From: Enterococcus dongliensis
GTDB taxonomy: Bacteria; Bacillota; Bacilli; Lactobacillales; Enterococcaceae
Assembly (NCBI RefSeq): GCF_005405225.1
Contig: NZ_BJDQ01000004.1
Span: 94,682-158,681, forward strand
Direction: 5' to 3'
Length of the DNA: 64,000 bases
The notes under the pieces were generated by a model, which made no database searches, was not told the origin of the DNA, and was given only the letters and a program-made list of their open reading frames with translations. This document shows, piece after piece, positions 35,403 through 45,707 of the stretch. A program made the position numbers and the translations under genes. The first letter of the stretch is position 1; the number at the start of each line of letters is the position of its first letter.

Positions 35403-35451
35403 GTGTGTGAAAACATTAAAGTAATATTTACTTAAAAAGGAGATTTTCTAC

Positions 35452-37815
35452 ATGTCAAATAACCTAGATACCCAAGACTACTTAAATAAAGTCGATGCTT
35501 GGTGGCGTGCTGCCAACTATATCTCTGTCGCTCAAATGTATTTGAAAGACAATCCATTATTAAAGCAACCACTAAAAAAAGAAGATGTAAAAACTCATCC
35601 AATCGGTCACTGGGGCACAATCGCTGGACAAAACTTTGTTTACGCTCACTTAAATCGTGTGATCAACAAATATGATTTGAACATGTTTTATATTGAAGGA
35701 CCTGGACACGGCGGCCAAGTGATGGTCTCAAATTCTTATATTGACGGTAGTTATACTGAAACGTATCCAGAAATCACAGAAGATGAAGCCGGACTTAAAA
35801 AACTGTGCAAAATCTTCTCTTTCCCTGGTGGAATCGCTTCTCATGCGGCACCAGAAACACCTGGTTCTATCCATGAAGGCGGCGAACTTGGTTATGCCCT
35901 TTCACATGCGACAGGTGCTGTCTTAGACAATCCTGATGTGATTGCTGCAACTGTTGTTGGTGATGGCGAAGCTGAAACTGGACCACTTGCCACTGGTTGG
36001 TTCTCAAATACTTTTATCAATCCTGTCAACGATGGTGCTGTTTTGCCGATTCTTTACTTAAATGGCGGTAAAATCTCTAATCCAACAATCTTATCACGTA
36101 AAAGCGATGAAGATTTGAAAAAATACTTTGAAGGAATGGGTTGGAAGCCTTACTTTGTTGTTGGAACAGATCCAGAAAAAGTGCATCCACTTATGGCGAA
36201 AGTTTTAGATGAAGTAATTGAAGAAATCAAAGCAATCCAAAGCGAAGCGCGTAAAGGCAAAGCTGAAGAAGCCAACATGCCAGCATGGCCAGTTATCATT
36301 TTTAGAACACCTAAAGGTTGGACTGGACCTAAAACATGGGCTGGTGATCAACTTGAAGGAACTTTCCGTGCCCATCAAGTCCCAATCCCTGTTGGTTCAG
36401 AAGATATGGAACACGCAGACAAATTAGTTGAATGGTTGAAATCTTACCGTCCTGAAGAATTATTTGATGAAAATGGTAAAATTGTTGACTCATTAAAAGA
36501 ATTATCTCCTAAAGGTCCTAAACGGATGTCTAGCAATCCAATCACTAATGGTGGGATTGATCCAAAACCAATGGATATGCCTGATTGGAAACAATATGCA
36601 ATCGATACAACAACTCCTGGTTCAGTGACGGCGCAAGATATGATCATCTTTGGTCAACAAGCTCGTGATATGATTTCAAAAAATCCAACAAATTTCCGAA
36701 TCTTTGGACCAGATGAAACAAAATCAAATCGTTTGAACAAAATTTTTGACGTAACAAACCGTCAATGGTTAGAACCTAAAAATAGTACAGATGAATGGCA
36801 ATCTTCAGCTGGTCGAGTGATTGATGGCCAATTGTCTGAACACCAAGCAGAAGGTTTCTTAGAAGGCTATGTCTTAACTGGTCGTCACGGTTTCTTCGCA
36901 AGTTATGAATCATTCTTACGTGTGGTAGACTCTATGCTAACTCAACATTTCAAATGGATGCGTAAAGCAAGTGCCCATGCATGGCGTAAAGAATATCCTG
37001 CTTTGAATGTCATCGCGACATCAACCGTCTTCCAACAAGATCACAATGGCTATACTCACCAAGATCCAGGTGTATTAACTCACTTAGCTGAGAAAAAACC
37101 TGAGTTTATTCGTGAATACTTACCAGCTGATGCAAATAGTTTGATGGCTGTTATGGATAAAGCGATGCAAGACAAACAAGTAATCAACTTGATCGTTTCA
37201 AGTAAACATCCTCGTCCACAATTTTATTCAGCTGCCGAAGCAGAAGAACTTGTAGAAGAAGGATTGAAAGTCATTGATTGGGCAAGTACTGATAATGGTG
37301 CAGAACCTGATTTAGTTATTGCTGCTGCTGGGACAGAGCCTAACTTGGAAGCATTAGCTGCTGTTTCTATCCTAAACAAACAGTTCCCAGAATTAAAAAT
37401 CCGTTTTGTCAATGTCGTTGATCTATTGAGATTACGCCATCCAGAAATTGATCCTCGTGGATTAAGTGATGATCAATTTGATGCAATCTTCACTAAAGAC
37501 AAACCAATCGTCTTTGCATTCCATGGTTACGAAGGAATGGTCCGTGAAATTTTCTTCAATCGTCACAATCATAACATCCTTATCCATGGCTATCGTGAAA
37601 ATGGCGATATTACGACTCCATTTGATATGCGTGTCTTCAGTGAAATGGATCGCTTCCATTTAGCTCAAGATGGTGCTAATGCAGTCTATGGTGCAAAAGC
37701 AGCTGACTTCTCTCAAACTATGGATCAAACGTTACAAAAACATCATGCGTTCATTCGTTCAGAAGGAACCGATCTTCCAGAAGTAGAAAATTGGAAATGG
37801 GCACCTCTACAATAA
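35452..37815 (+). CDS. xfp: Xylulose-5-phosphate/fructose-6-phosphate phosphoketolase
   Basis: Thiamine-diphosphate enzyme that cleaves xylulose-5-phosphate (and often fructose-6-phosphate) with phosphate to acetyl phosphate plus glyceraldehyde-3-phosphate (or erythrose-4-phosphate). Its 787 aa are normal length. Landmarks are [67 protein letters not shown] (ThDP/Mg) and [12 protein letters not shown]. The C-terminal domain contains [18 protein letters not shown]. It is monocistronic behind a good promoter, ending in a terminator. Acetyl phosphate from it can feed the phosphotransacetylase encoded at 51551 or acetate kinase. Confidence 0.96.
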   Translation: MSNNLDTQDYLNKVDAWWRAANYISVAQMYLKDNPLLKQPLKKEDVKTHPIGHWGTIAGQNFVYAHLNRVINKYDLNMFYIEGPGHGGQVMVSNSYIDGSYTETYPEITEDEAGLKKLCKIFSFPGGIASHAAPETPGSIHEGGELGYALSHATGAVLDNPDVIAATVVGDGEAETGPLATGWFSNTFINPVNDGAVLPILYLNGGKISNPTILSRKSDEDLKKYFEGMGWKPYFVVGTDPEKVHPLMAKVLDEVIEEIKAIQSEARKGKAEEANMPAWPVIIFRTPKGWTGPKTWAGDQLEGTFRAHQVPIPVGSEDMEHADKLVEWLKSYRPEELFDENGKIVDSLKELSPKGPKRMSSNPITNGGIDPKPMDMPDWKQYAIDTTTPGSVTAQDMIIFGQQARDMISKNPTNFRIFGPDETKSNRLNKIFDVTNRQWLEPKNSTDEWQSSAGRVIDGQLSEHQAEGFLEGYVLTGRHGFFASYESFLRVVDSMLTQHFKWMRKASAHAWRKEYPALNVIATSTVFQQDHNGYTHQDPGVLTHLAEKKPEFIREYLPADANSLMAVMDKAMQDKQVINLIVSSKHPRPQFYSAAEAEELVEEGLKVIDWASTDNGAEPDLVIAAAGTEPNLEALAAVSILNKQFPELKIRFVNVVDLLRLRHPEIDPRGLSDDQFDAIFTKDKPIVFAFHGYEGMVREIFFNRHNHNILIHGYRENGDITTPFDMRVFSEMDRFHLAQDGANAVYGAKAADFSQTMDQTLQKHHAFIRSEGTDLPEVENWKWAPLQ

Positions 37816-37826
37816 ACAACTAACTC

Positions 37827-37854
37827 AGCCACCTATTAAAACAGGTGGCTTTTT
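37827..37854 (+). terminator. xfp terminator
   Basis: Perfect 8-bp stem AGCCACCT/AGGTGGCT at 37827-37834 and 37843-37850, followed by TTTT. Confidence 0.8.
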
Positions 37855-38390
37855 AATATCTTTAGAAGAAATCATTTTTTGCATACATCTTAAAAAATTT
37901 TTAACTGCTTTTTAAATGGAACTATGTACTTCTTTCTCCCATACTATCCCAAATGCGATTATTTACTTCCTACTCTTCTTCATATCTTTCTAGAGATTAT
38001 TGATTCAATTTAACTGTGCTAACAAAATAATTTTTTGGTCAAAACATTTTATCTCCAAATTTGTAGACTAAATTTCTAGATAATAATAATAGAAAAATCC
38101 CTTTGATAAAATAAGCGATTGGTAGTCATCACTTATTAGTCTATTAAAAAAGCTTGTATTGCTAAGCACATTATCAAAGCGTACATTTTTGTTAGCATGC
38201 TTCACGAGCAAATTTCATTAAAGTTCTTCATTAATAAATTATAATCATCATTCAAAAGGATGGTTTGCTCTAAGGCTATAAGCCCAAAACATCGGCCAAT
38301 GGCTAAAGATGCTTGCTTTCACATTTTATGTTCAAACCATATTGTCTTTGCCGCTTTTGCCCACATCTTAAGAGGCTTTGGTACTACTCC
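37855..38390. other. AT-rich gap next to an IS200 relic
   Basis: About 535 bp with no gene I can support. The right part (about 38250-38390, containing GGCCAATGGCTAAAGATGC and ACATCTTAAGAGGCTTTGG) lies directly downstream of the transposase relic and probably includes its old element end. Confidence 0.4.
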
Positions 38391-38744
38391 TTAACCCATA
38401 AAAAAGTCATCATACCCTCGTACACTCAGCTTATCTACCGCAATATCATTTTTTCTTGTTCTTTAATATATTTTTTGATGGTCGCTTCATTTAATCCTAC
38501 TGTTGTCACACAGTATCTTTCTACCCAAAAGTCTCGATTTCCAAAATTTATATTTTAGATTTGCATGTTTATCGAAAATCATTAATGTACTTTTTTCTTT
38601 TAAATATCCCATAAAATTTGAAATACTAATCTTTGGTGACATACTCAATAACAGATGATCATGGTCTAGCATCATATATCCTTCGATGCTGTGGCATTTA
38701 CACATCCACTTTGTATGGACTAAACTTTTTATTTTATTAGCCAT
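38391..38744 (-). pseudogene. IS200/IS605-family transposase TnpA remnant
   Basis: Minus-strand relic of a Y1 (HUH) transposase. From the ATG at 38744 (GGAAGG upstream) it reads MANKIKSLVHTKWMCKCH, then jumps over about 40 missing codons (the usual block with YRRK) to IEGYMMLDHDHLLLSMSPKI and ISNFMGYLKEKSTLMIFDKH. A frameshift follows near 38560. The next frame continues FGNRDFWVERYCVTTVGLNE, ATIKKYIKEQEK, and after another shift DIAVDKLSVRGYDDFFMG, ending at 38391. The HUH pair is altered: DHDH is seen where relatives have DHVH. The element is dead. Confidence 0.85.
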
Positions 38745-38901
38745 TTTTATCCCTTCCTTTCCGTTTTCAATATGATCTGAACAATCATATTTTAACTGTC
38801 TGGAAGTTTTTTTAGTATAACATTTTGTTGTCCACCGTATAGTAGATGGTTCCCTGTTTCGCACATTTCATATGCTCAACTGACTAAAGTCAATAGCACA
38901 A

Positions 38902-38926
38902 AAAAAACGGCTTTTTAGCCGTTTTT
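38902..38926 (-). terminator. Terminator of the pot operon
   Basis: Perfect stem AAAAACGGCT/AGCCGTTTTT with a short loop, T run on the minus strand, about 90 nt past the potD stop. Confidence 0.85.
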
Positions 38927-39015
38927 GGTAGAAAATTGGAAAACCCAGGTAAGAATAAGGCGTTTTTTCTCTATTTAGAACGTTGATAAATCCCCATTCT
39001 TACTGAGTTTTGCTG

Positions 39016-40086
39016 TTATTTCCGATACATCTTAAATTCCAAGTAGAGATCATTATAAATCCCTAAATACTTAGCCCCTAGATTTTTATAGACTTCTAGA
39101 TGGCTGATGGTTTTATCATCTGGATAAAATTGTTTATCGCCAGAGATATTTTTTGGCAGCATCGCTAAGGCTGTTTTGTTTGGCGTTGAATAACCGATAT
39201 ATTCTGCATTTTGTTTGGCAATCTCTGGTTTCAACATAAAATTAATAAAATCGTAAGCACCTTCTTGATTCTTAGATGTTTTTGGAATCACGATATTATC
39301 AAACCAAAGATTTGAACCTTCCGGCGGAATAACGTAATGAAGATGTTCGTTTTCTGCCATCATGTCAGCTGCTTCGCCAGAAAAGGTCACCGCTACTGCA
39401 CTTTCCTCATTAGCCATATACATTTTGATTTCGTCAGCCACGATGGCTTTGACATTTGGTGTTAGAGCATTTAATTTTTTCGTTGCTTGTGTTAAGTGTT
39501 TTTTATCTTTGCTGTTGATGGAATGACCAAACGTTGTCAAAGACAAGCCCATGACCTCGCGAGCGCCATCGATTAACATGATATTGTTCTTCAATTCCGG
39601 TCGCCAGAGATCTTCCCAATGTTTGATCTTGTCCCCATCAACAAATTTATCATTGTAGACAATTCCTAATGTTCCCCAAAAATATGGAATCGAATAGCGG
39701 TTCTCTTTATCAAAATCCAAATCTAAAAAACGAGGATCGATATTTTTCAATCCATGGATTTTAGTATGATCCAATGAGGACAGCAAGTGTTCTTTTTTCA
39801 TCTTTTGAATCATATATTCACTAGGAATTGCAATATCATAGGCTGTTCCGCCTTGTTTGATCTTAGCTTCCATCGCTTCATTTGAATCAAATGTTTCATA
39901 ATTTACTTTATATCCATATTCTTTTTCAAATTGTTTCAGCAGCTCAGGATCAATGTAATCTCCCCAATTATAAATATTCAACACTTGCGAACTCGCATTG
40001 GAAGAGTGATTTAAGCGAACAACTGGAAAGGTCAGCAACAAAATGATTGCAATAACCCCGATGAAAAGCGACTGCAATTTTCTCAT
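39016..40086 (-). CDS. potD: Spermidine/putrescine ABC transporter substrate-binding protein
   Basis: Extracellular polyamine-binding protein of 356 aa. After an N-terminal hydrophobic segment (SLFIGVIAIILLLTFPVV) it shows the PotD signature VLNIYNWGDYIDPELLKQFE, then YDIAIPSEYMIQKM and IPYFWGTLGIVYND. GSNLWFDNIVIPKTSKN and a C-terminal lobe complete the fold. No lipobox cysteine follows the hydrophobic segment, so it is likely anchored by the uncleaved helix. It is the last of four pot genes; its start overlaps the potC stop by 4 bp. Substrate choice between spermidine and putrescine is not decidable here. Confidence 0.93.
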   Translation of the reverse strand: MRKLQSLFIGVIAIILLLTFPVVRLNHSSNASSQVLNIYNWGDYIDPELLKQFEKEYGYKVNYETFDSNEAMEAKIKQGGTAYDIAIPSEYMIQKMKKEHLLSSLDHTKIHGLKNIDPRFLDLDFDKENRYSIPYFWGTLGIVYNDKFVDGDKIKHWEDLWRPELKNNIMLIDGAREVMGLSLTTFGHSINSKDKKHLTQATKKLNALTPNVKAIVADEIKMYMANEESAVAVTFSGEAADMMAENEHLHYVIPPEGSNLWFDNIVIPKTSKNQEGAYDFINFMLKPEIAKQNAEYIGYSTPNKTALAMLPKNISGDKQFYPDDKTISHLEVYKNLGAKYLGIYNDLYLEFKMYRK

Positions 40087-40922
40087 TTCAGTACTGGCAC
40101 CTCCTCAAATTCCCGTTTCCGTGTTTTTTTCGAGGTGTCTCGACTGATAAAATAATATCCTACCACTAACAACAAGGAGAAAATAAAGACAAGCGTTGAT
40201 AGGGCATTGATTTCTAAACTGATTCCTTGACGAGCACGTGAATAGATTTCGACTGAAAGTGTCGTAAAGCCGTTACCGGTCACAAAGAAAGTCACTGCAA
40301 AATCATCTAAAGAATACGTAAATGCCATGAAATAGCCCGCAATGATCCCCGGTGTCAAAAAAGGCAAGATGATATCACGCAACACCTGGAAATTATTTGC
40401 GCCTAGATCTCTGGCAGCATCGATCATTGAGTCATTCATCTCTTTTAATTTCGGTAATACCATCAATACCACGATTGGAATACTGAAAGCTACATGGGAA
40501 AGTAATACACTGACAAATCCAAGTTGGAAATTTTTCAACACACCGCCCAACATGGTAAATAAAATCAGAAAGCTCGCACCTATAATAACATCTGGTGAGA
40601 CCATCAAAATATTATTCAGACCTAGTAGAACATTGCGTGAATTGCGTTTGCGTGTATAATAAATTCCCATCGCACCAAATGTTCCAATCATTGTTGCCAA
40701 CAAGGCAGATAAAAAGGCCAGAATAAAAGTTTGTACCACGATGATGATCAAACGCCGATCCGAAAAAAGATTTTGGTAATGTTCCCAAGTAAAACCAGTA
40801 AAAGAACTCATGTTTCCAGCTTGATTAAATGAATAGAAAATCAAATAAAAGATCGGGATATACAATAAAATAAACACAAGAATCAGATAAATCGTCGACC
40901 AAGAAAATCGTCTCTTTTTCAT
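40083..40922 (-). CDS. potC: Spermidine/putrescine ABC transporter permease
   Basis: Membrane subunit of the polyamine importer, 279 aa, about six helices. The coupling EAA loop reads MIDAARDLGANNFQVLRDII, followed by LPFLTPGIIAGYFMAF and the family's FAVTFFVTGNGFTTLSVEIY. It opens with KKRRFSWSTIYLILVFILLY. The start overlaps the potB stop by 4 bp, with AAAGGAGG upstream, and its own stop overlaps potD, so stoichiometric coupled translation is expected. Confidence 0.94.
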   Translation of the reverse strand: MKKRRFSWSTIYLILVFILLYIPIFYLIFYSFNQAGNMSSFTGFTWEHYQNLFSDRRLIIIVVQTFILAFLSALLATMIGTFGAMGIYYTRKRNSRNVLLGLNNILMVSPDVIIGASFLILFTMLGGVLKNFQLGFVSVLLSHVAFSIPIVVLMVLPKLKEMNDSMIDAARDLGANNFQVLRDIILPFLTPGIIAGYFMAFTYSLDDFAVTFFVTGNGFTTLSVEIYSRARQGISLEINALSTLVFIFSLLLVVGYYFISRDTSKKTRKREFEEVPVLK

Positions 40923-41728
40923 TTCACTCGACCTCCTTTACGTTTTTCCCCTGTCACCATCATTACAAGGAACATTGCCACAATCAAAATGACACCGATT
41001 GTTGAACCCATTCCCCAGTTTTGTGTGACTAAGAAATGCTCTTCGATTGCTGTTCCCAGCGTAATCACACGGTTTCCGCCAATCAAACGTGTTAACATGA
41101 AAAGGGAAAGTGACGGGATAAAGACCGCTTGGACACCGCTTTTTACCCCATTTAAAGAAAGAGGAAAAATCACCCGACGGAATGTATCAAAATTATTTGC
41201 TCCTAAATCTCGACTGGCACTGATCAACGAAGGATTAATCTCATCCAGCGCATTAAAAATCGGCATAATCATAAATGGCAATTCGATATAAGCCGCCACA
41301 AACATGAAACTAAAGTCGGTAAATAATAGCTGTTTTTGTCCAATCCCAATGAAACTTAAAAAATCATTGACTGAACCATTTGTACTAAAAATACCAATGA
41401 AGGCATATGCCTTTAGTAATAAATTGATCCAAGTAGGTAAAACAACTAGCAATAACAGTAATTGACGATGTTTCAACTTTGATAAAAAATAGGCTGTCGG
41501 ATAACTGATCAAAAGGGTCATCAAAGTAATCAAGAAGGCAAATAATACAGAATTGATCGTCATCATCAAATAGGTCTTTGAAGTCAGATAAGTATGGTAA
41601 TTACTCAACGTAAGGCTCCCATGCATATCAAAAAATGATTGGTAGACAATCAAGATCACCGGTGCGATGACAAAAAACAAAAGCCAAAAGAAATAAGGAA
41701 TCGAATAAAATCGTCGCATATTTTTCAT
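40919..41728 (-). CDS. potB: Spermidine/putrescine ABC transporter permease
   Basis: Membrane subunit of the polyamine importer, 269 aa, pairing with PotC. The first helix (YSIPYFFWLLFFVIAPVILI) and the coupling loop LISASRDLGANNFDTFRRVI, followed by FPLSLNGVKSGVQAVFIPSL, fit PotB. IGGNRVITLGTAIEEHFL matches the region near the substrate path. It starts 12 nt after the potA stop, with GGAGGAG in front. Its stop overlaps potC. Confidence 0.94.
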   Translation of the reverse strand: MKNMRRFYSIPYFFWLLFFVIAPVILIVYQSFFDMHGSLTLSNYHTYLTSKTYLMMTINSVLFAFLITLMTLLISYPTAYFLSKLKHRQLLLLLVVLPTWINLLLKAYAFIGIFSTNGSVNDFLSFIGIGQKQLLFTDFSFMFVAAYIELPFMIMPIFNALDEINPSLISASRDLGANNFDTFRRVIFPLSLNGVKSGVQAVFIPSLSLFMLTRLIGGNRVITLGTAIEEHFLVTQNWGMGSTIGVILIVAMFLVMMVTGEKRKGGRVK

Positions 41729-41740
41729 TGTACGCTCCTC

Positions 41741-42829
41741 CTAATCCTCATAGCTGTCTAGACGCGCTTCAAAATCTTCTTCACTTTCATTAAAACGCAT
41801 CACATGGATATCCTCAGGTTCAAACGACAACCCAACTTTGCTGCCTTTTTTGGCTTTTTTAGTTGAATGGACCATCCATTCGTTGCCATCAGCATCGATA
41901 CAGTTCATTTCATAATGAACACCGCGGAACAATTGAGTATCGACTGTTACGACCAATTTCCCTTTTTCAGGTGTTGTTAACGTTAAATCTTCTGGACGTA
42001 AAACCACTTCAACCGGTTCGTTTGGACGCATTCCACCGTCGACACATTCAAATGTTTTACCGACAAATTTAACTAAATTGTCTTCAACCATCTCTCCAGC
42101 TACAATATTGCTCTCCCCAACAAAATCAGCAACAAAATGATTGATTGGTTCATCATAGATATCGACTGGTGTGCCGCTTTGAATGATTTTCCCTTTGTTC
42201 ATCACAAAAATCTCATCACTCATAGCCAGCGCCTCTTCTTGATCATGAGTGACAAAAATAAAGGTGATGCCCAAACGTTTTTGCAATGCTCGTAGTTCAT
42301 ACTGCATGTCTGTCCGTAGTTTTAAATCCAAAGCAGATAACGGTTCATCTAATAACAAAATTTTTGGTTCATTGACGATAGCTCGTGCGATTGCCACCCG
42401 TTGACGCTGCCCCCCAGACATTTCTGTGATTTCGCGGTTTTCATATCCTGGTAGTTGGACTAACTTCAACGCTTCCAAAACTTTTTTTTCGATTTCTTTT
42501 TTTGATAATTTCTTTATTTTTAATCCAAAAGCAACATTATCAAAAACATTCATATGAGGAAACAATGCATAATCCTGAAAAACTGTATTCACTTGCCGCT
42601 TATTGGCTGGGATATTATTCATTTTCTTTCCTTCAAAATAAATATCACCCGCACTGACATCTGTAAATCCGGCGATGATTCGCAAAATCGTTGTCTTTCC
42701 ACAGCCGGAAGGCCCCAATAAGGTATAAAAACGACCTTCTTCAATATCAAAATTAATTTTTTTCAATACCGGATCATCATCGTCGTATTGTTTACTGATA
42801 TCTTTAAAAGAAATAATTGTATTTGCCAT
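41741..42829 (-). CDS. potA: Spermidine/putrescine ABC transporter ATP-binding protein
   Basis: Energy-coupling subunit of the polyamine importer, 362 aa. The ABC domain has Walker A GPSGCGKT (39-46), the signature [14 protein letters not shown], Walker [13 protein letters not shown] and the H-loop [16 protein letters not shown]-terminal TOBE domain ([13 protein letters not shown], later [16 protein letters not shown]) is normal for PotA/MalK-type ATPases. I chose the ATG at 42829 because GAGGAGTG lies just before it. It is the first structural gene of potABCD; a cupin repressor gene lies 158 bp upstream on the same strand. Confidence 0.95.
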   Translation of the reverse strand: MANTIISFKDISKQYDDDDPVLKKINFDIEEGRFYTLLGPSGCGKTTILRIIAGFTDVSAGDIYFEGKKMNNIPANKRQVNTVFQDYALFPHMNVFDNVAFGLKIKKLSKKEIEKKVLEALKLVQLPGYENREITEMSGGQRQRVAIARAIVNEPKILLLDEPLSALDLKLRTDMQYELRALQKRLGITFIFVTHDQEEALAMSDEIFVMNKGKIIQSGTPVDIYDEPINHFVADFVGESNIVAGEMVEDNLVKFVGKTFECVDGGMRPNEPVEVVLRPEDLTLTTPEKGKLVVTVDTQLFRGVHYEMNCIDADGNEWMVHSTKKAKKGSKVGLSFEPEDIHVMRFNESEEDFEARLDSYED

Positions 42830-42986
42830 GACTTCACTCCTCGTTTTAAAGGGATTTATTTTTTTATTCAAATGATCCTGATTCTCGCTTTATCGATCAT
42901 TTTATTTGTTCATCTATTCAAAAAATTTATACTTTGTTTCTTTAGGAATCTCGCTCCTCTTCGCTTGATTCAAGTCACAGATTTTT

Positions 42987-43529
42987 TTACAAATAAGATT
43001 CTGTTGCAACGATCAATACTTTACTGATACCAGAGGCTTGATTTTGTAAGCGATGGGGTTTGCTAGCTTCGTAATAGATACTTTCGCCTTTTTTTGCTTC
43101 ATACAGTGTTTCACCAAATTGCAATGCAATCTTTCCTTCTAACACATGGATGAACGTTTCAGAAAGCGAGGGAGTAAATTGTTTATACTGCCCTTCTCGT
43201 TCCAACGTTAACAAAATCGGCTCCATCTCTTTTTCATTTGATTCGGGAATCAGCCATTTAATATGATACCCATGTTCTTCGTCTGTATAAAAAGTTGTAT
43301 CTGATTCTTTATAGACAATCTTTTGATCCCCCGTCTTTTGTTTAAAAAACTCAGCCGGTGTCACGCCTAAAACTTCTAAGATATCAAAAAAAGTCTCCAT
43401 TGACGGAGAGCTTAGATCGCGTTCTAATTGAGAGATATATCCTTTAGATAGATCCGTTCGTTCCCCTAGCTCTTCTTGTGTCAAGTTCTTTTGAATCCTT
43501 AAATTACGCAGCTTTTCACCAATCTCCAT
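42987..43529 (-). CDS. XRE-family regulator with C-terminal cupin domain (PuuR-like)
   Basis: Transcription factor of 180 aa. An N-terminal HTH (LRNLRIQKNLTQEELGERTD, then LSKGYISQLERDLSSPSMET) is joined to a C-terminal cupin (about 110-178: ETFIHVLEGKIALQFGETLY, then GESIYYEASKPHRLQN). This fusion is typical of PuuR-like regulators that sense polyamines, and it stands directly upstream of potABCD, so control of polyamine uptake is the natural inference. The ATG at 43529 follows AGAGGTG; the GTG at 43538 is part of that site. Confidence 0.88.
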   Translation of the reverse strand: MEIGEKLRNLRIQKNLTQEELGERTDLSKGYISQLERDLSSPSMETFFDILEVLGVTPAEFFKQKTGDQKIVYKESDTTFYTDEEHGYHIKWLIPESNEKEMEPILLTLEREGQYKQFTPSLSETFIHVLEGKIALQFGETLYEAKKGESIYYEASKPHRLQNQASGISKVLIVATESYL

Positions 43530-43992
43530 GATTATCACCTCTTGATTTTGATTATTTAAAAAAAAAATTTACTCGCTGCATCTTTTTAGCTAGAATTATT
43601 TTTAAACAAAAAAATAGAAATACCTAAAGCTTCATTAGTTTGCTAAAAGTAAACTTATAGTTTAATATTGCCCTACTAAAGTATACGGACTTTTTGTTAA
43701 AAATCAAGTTCTTTTAACGATTTTCATCCCGCTCTTTTTCCAGTATGTATAGAGAAAAGAAATTTGCTTTTTCCCTTATTTCCGCTAAGATAATAGTAAC
43801 TGATTGGACGATTCGTTTTTTACAATTTACATTGCTGAATCGTTGGGTTACATTTATATTTATTGATTACTAATGGGTCAACTACATTTAAACAGACCTT
43901 TTCTGATCCGTTAGGCACAGCGCACGTATTTATTAACGTATGGGGCTTTCCCTACGACATTATTTGTTGGAATAAAATTAGGAGGAACAAAC
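43530..43992. other. Divergent intergenic region between the pot regulator and the oxidoreductase
   Basis: About 460 bp with no gene I can support. It must carry the promoters of two divergent units. The only secondary structure I note is a short inverted repeat ACGATTC/GAATCGT at 43808-43814 and 43837-43843. Confidence 0.4.
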
Positions 43993-44988
43993 ATGACTGA
44001 GTATCGGCGTTTACGAGTATTGAAAGATGAGACCGTTCACACACAAATTGAAACCTTCACTAAACCTGAAATCGATGAAGGACATGTTTTAATTGCGGTA
44101 AGCTATTCTGGAATCAATTATAAAGATGCCCTGGCTACTAAAGCCAACACAGGTGTTCTAAGAGATTATCCAATGACTCCGGGAGTCGATCTAACGGGTA
44201 AGATTATCGCTTCAAACGATGATGCTTTTCATAGCGGTGACTTAGTCTTAGTAACTGGTTTTGGTTTAGGGGTCAAACAAGATGGCGGACTAAGTGATCT
44301 TCAAGTAGTTCCTGCCTCTTGGTGTGTAAAATTACCTGAGACACTGTCAGAAAAACAAGCGATGACTTTTGGAACTGCTGGATTTACAGCAGCACTAGCA
44401 GTCGATGCATTACAAAAACACGGTTTGACCGAGAAAAGTCGCGTCCTTGTGACTGGGGCAACTGGTGGCGTTGGCGGATTTGCCTTACACTTTTTAAGCC
44501 AAATTGGCTGCCAAGAGATTACTGCTTTGAGCCGTAAAGATTCCCAAAATGATTATTTGACACAATTAGGCGCAACAACAGTCACTTCACCTGCCGAATT
44601 ATTCCCAGAAAAAAATCGGCCGTTGAATAAACAGCTTTTTGATTTTGTAATCGATGCAGTTGGTGGAGAAACACTGGCACAGGTTATTCCTTTTGTTAAT
44701 TATGGCGGAAGTTTAGCTCTTTGCGGAAATGCTGGTGGGATTAAATTAAACACAACGGTCTTACCATTTATTTTACGAGGTATCAATCTACTCGGTATCG
44801 ATTCAGTTGAAGCTTCTATGGACCAACGAAAAAAACTTTGGCAAAAAATGGCTGGGGAATGGGCAGTACCAACTGCTCTTCAAGTACAAGAAATTCAGTT
44901 GGAACAAGTTCTAGAAACAGCAGATGCCCTGCTCTCTGGAAATCATGTGGGACGTACAATTGTTGCTTTAGGAGGAGACGTTCAATGA
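43993..44988 (+). CDS. YhdH/AcuI-type quinone oxidoreductase (zinc-free medium-chain dehydrogenase)
   Basis: NADPH-dependent medium-chain reductase, 331 aa, of the YhdH/AcuI group, whose known members reduce acrylyl-CoA. Visible blocks are VSYSGINYKDALATKANTGV, DYPMTPGVDLTGKI, GTAGFTAALAVDAL and the Rossmann loop VLVTGATGGVGGFAL. FVIDAVGGETLAQVIP and a C-terminal helix are also present. The structural-zinc cysteines of alcohol dehydrogenases are absent, as expected. It overlaps coaB by 4 bp, so it is co-transcribed with coenzyme A genes. Whether it reduces a CoA thioester here is inference. Confidence 0.85.
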   Translation: MTEYRRLRVLKDETVHTQIETFTKPEIDEGHVLIAVSYSGINYKDALATKANTGVLRDYPMTPGVDLTGKIIASNDDAFHSGDLVLVTGFGLGVKQDGGLSDLQVVPASWCVKLPETLSEKQAMTFGTAGFTAALAVDALQKHGLTEKSRVLVTGATGGVGGFALHFLSQIGCQEITALSRKDSQNDYLTQLGATTVTSPAELFPEKNRPLNKQLFDFVIDAVGGETLAQVIPFVNYGGSLALCGNAGGIKLNTTVLPFILRGINLLGIDSVEASMDQRKKLWQKMAGEWAVPTALQVQEIQLEQVLETADALLSGNHVGRTIVALGGDVQ

Positions 44989-45707
44989 GGATCTTAGTTA
45001 CTTCCGGTGGGACTTCAGAAAAAATCGATGATGTCCGTGCCATCACCAATCATTCCAGTGGAAAATTGGGCAAGGCAATCGTGGAGAGTTTTGCAAAAGA
45101 CCAAGTCATCGTTGATTTGATTACCACTCGGCTTGCTGTCAAACCAGAAGGACCCACAATCAATCTTCATTACATCGAAACAACAGCTGACTTGGAAAAA
45201 AAATTAAAAGAATTGATGACCACACATTCCTATGATGCGGTGATTCACAGTATGGCTGTCAGTGACTTTACTCCAGAAAGCTCGGTCACTTTAGAAGATT
45301 TAGAATCAGCGATTGCTTTGCAAACTGATTTACCAACAACATTGCTTGAAATTGCTAATAAACGAACGACGAAAAAGATTTCTTCTGACACAGATCATTT
45401 AGTGATCGTTTTAAAGAAAAATCCGAAAATTATCTCTTTGATCAAAAAATTGCAGCCGCAAACGATTTTAGTAGGATTCAAACTCTTGGTTGATGTCCCG
45501 ATGATCGAATTATTGAATGTCGCAAAAGAAAGCCTTGAAAAAAATCACGCCGATTTTATCTTAGCAAATGATCTAACCGAGATTCACGGAGAAAAACATC
45601 ATGGATATTTGATTAATCAACAGCAAAAAGTTAAAGAGGCTCATACAAAGACAGAGATTGCTGAATTAATCAAAAAAGAAATTATGGCCTTGGAGGGAAC
45701 ACGATGA
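44985..45707 (+). CDS. coaB: Phosphopantothenate--cysteine ligase
   Basis: Makes 4'-phosphopantothenoyl-cysteine, the second step of coenzyme A synthesis. The 240-aa stand-alone CoaB (not fused to CoaC as in most bacteria) opens RILVTSGGTSEKIDDVRAIT, then NHSSGKLGKAIVESF. IHSMAVSDFTPES and the Lys-rich LKKNPKIISLIK with LVGFKLLVD follow. The ATG at 44985 was chosen because GGAGGAG lies just upstream and it overlaps the preceding stop; the open frame runs back into the oxidoreductase gene. Split coaB and coaC genes are typical of streptococci and enterococci. Confidence 0.93.
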   Translation: MRILVTSGGTSEKIDDVRAITNHSSGKLGKAIVESFAKDQVIVDLITTRLAVKPEGPTINLHYIETTADLEKKLKELMTTHSYDAVIHSMAVSDFTPESSVTLEDLESAIALQTDLPTTLLEIANKRTTKKISSDTDHLVIVLKKNPKIISLIKKLQPQTILVGFKLLVDVPMIELLNVAKESLEKNHADFILANDLTEIHGEKHHGYLINQQQKVKEAHTKTEIAELIKKEIMALEGTR

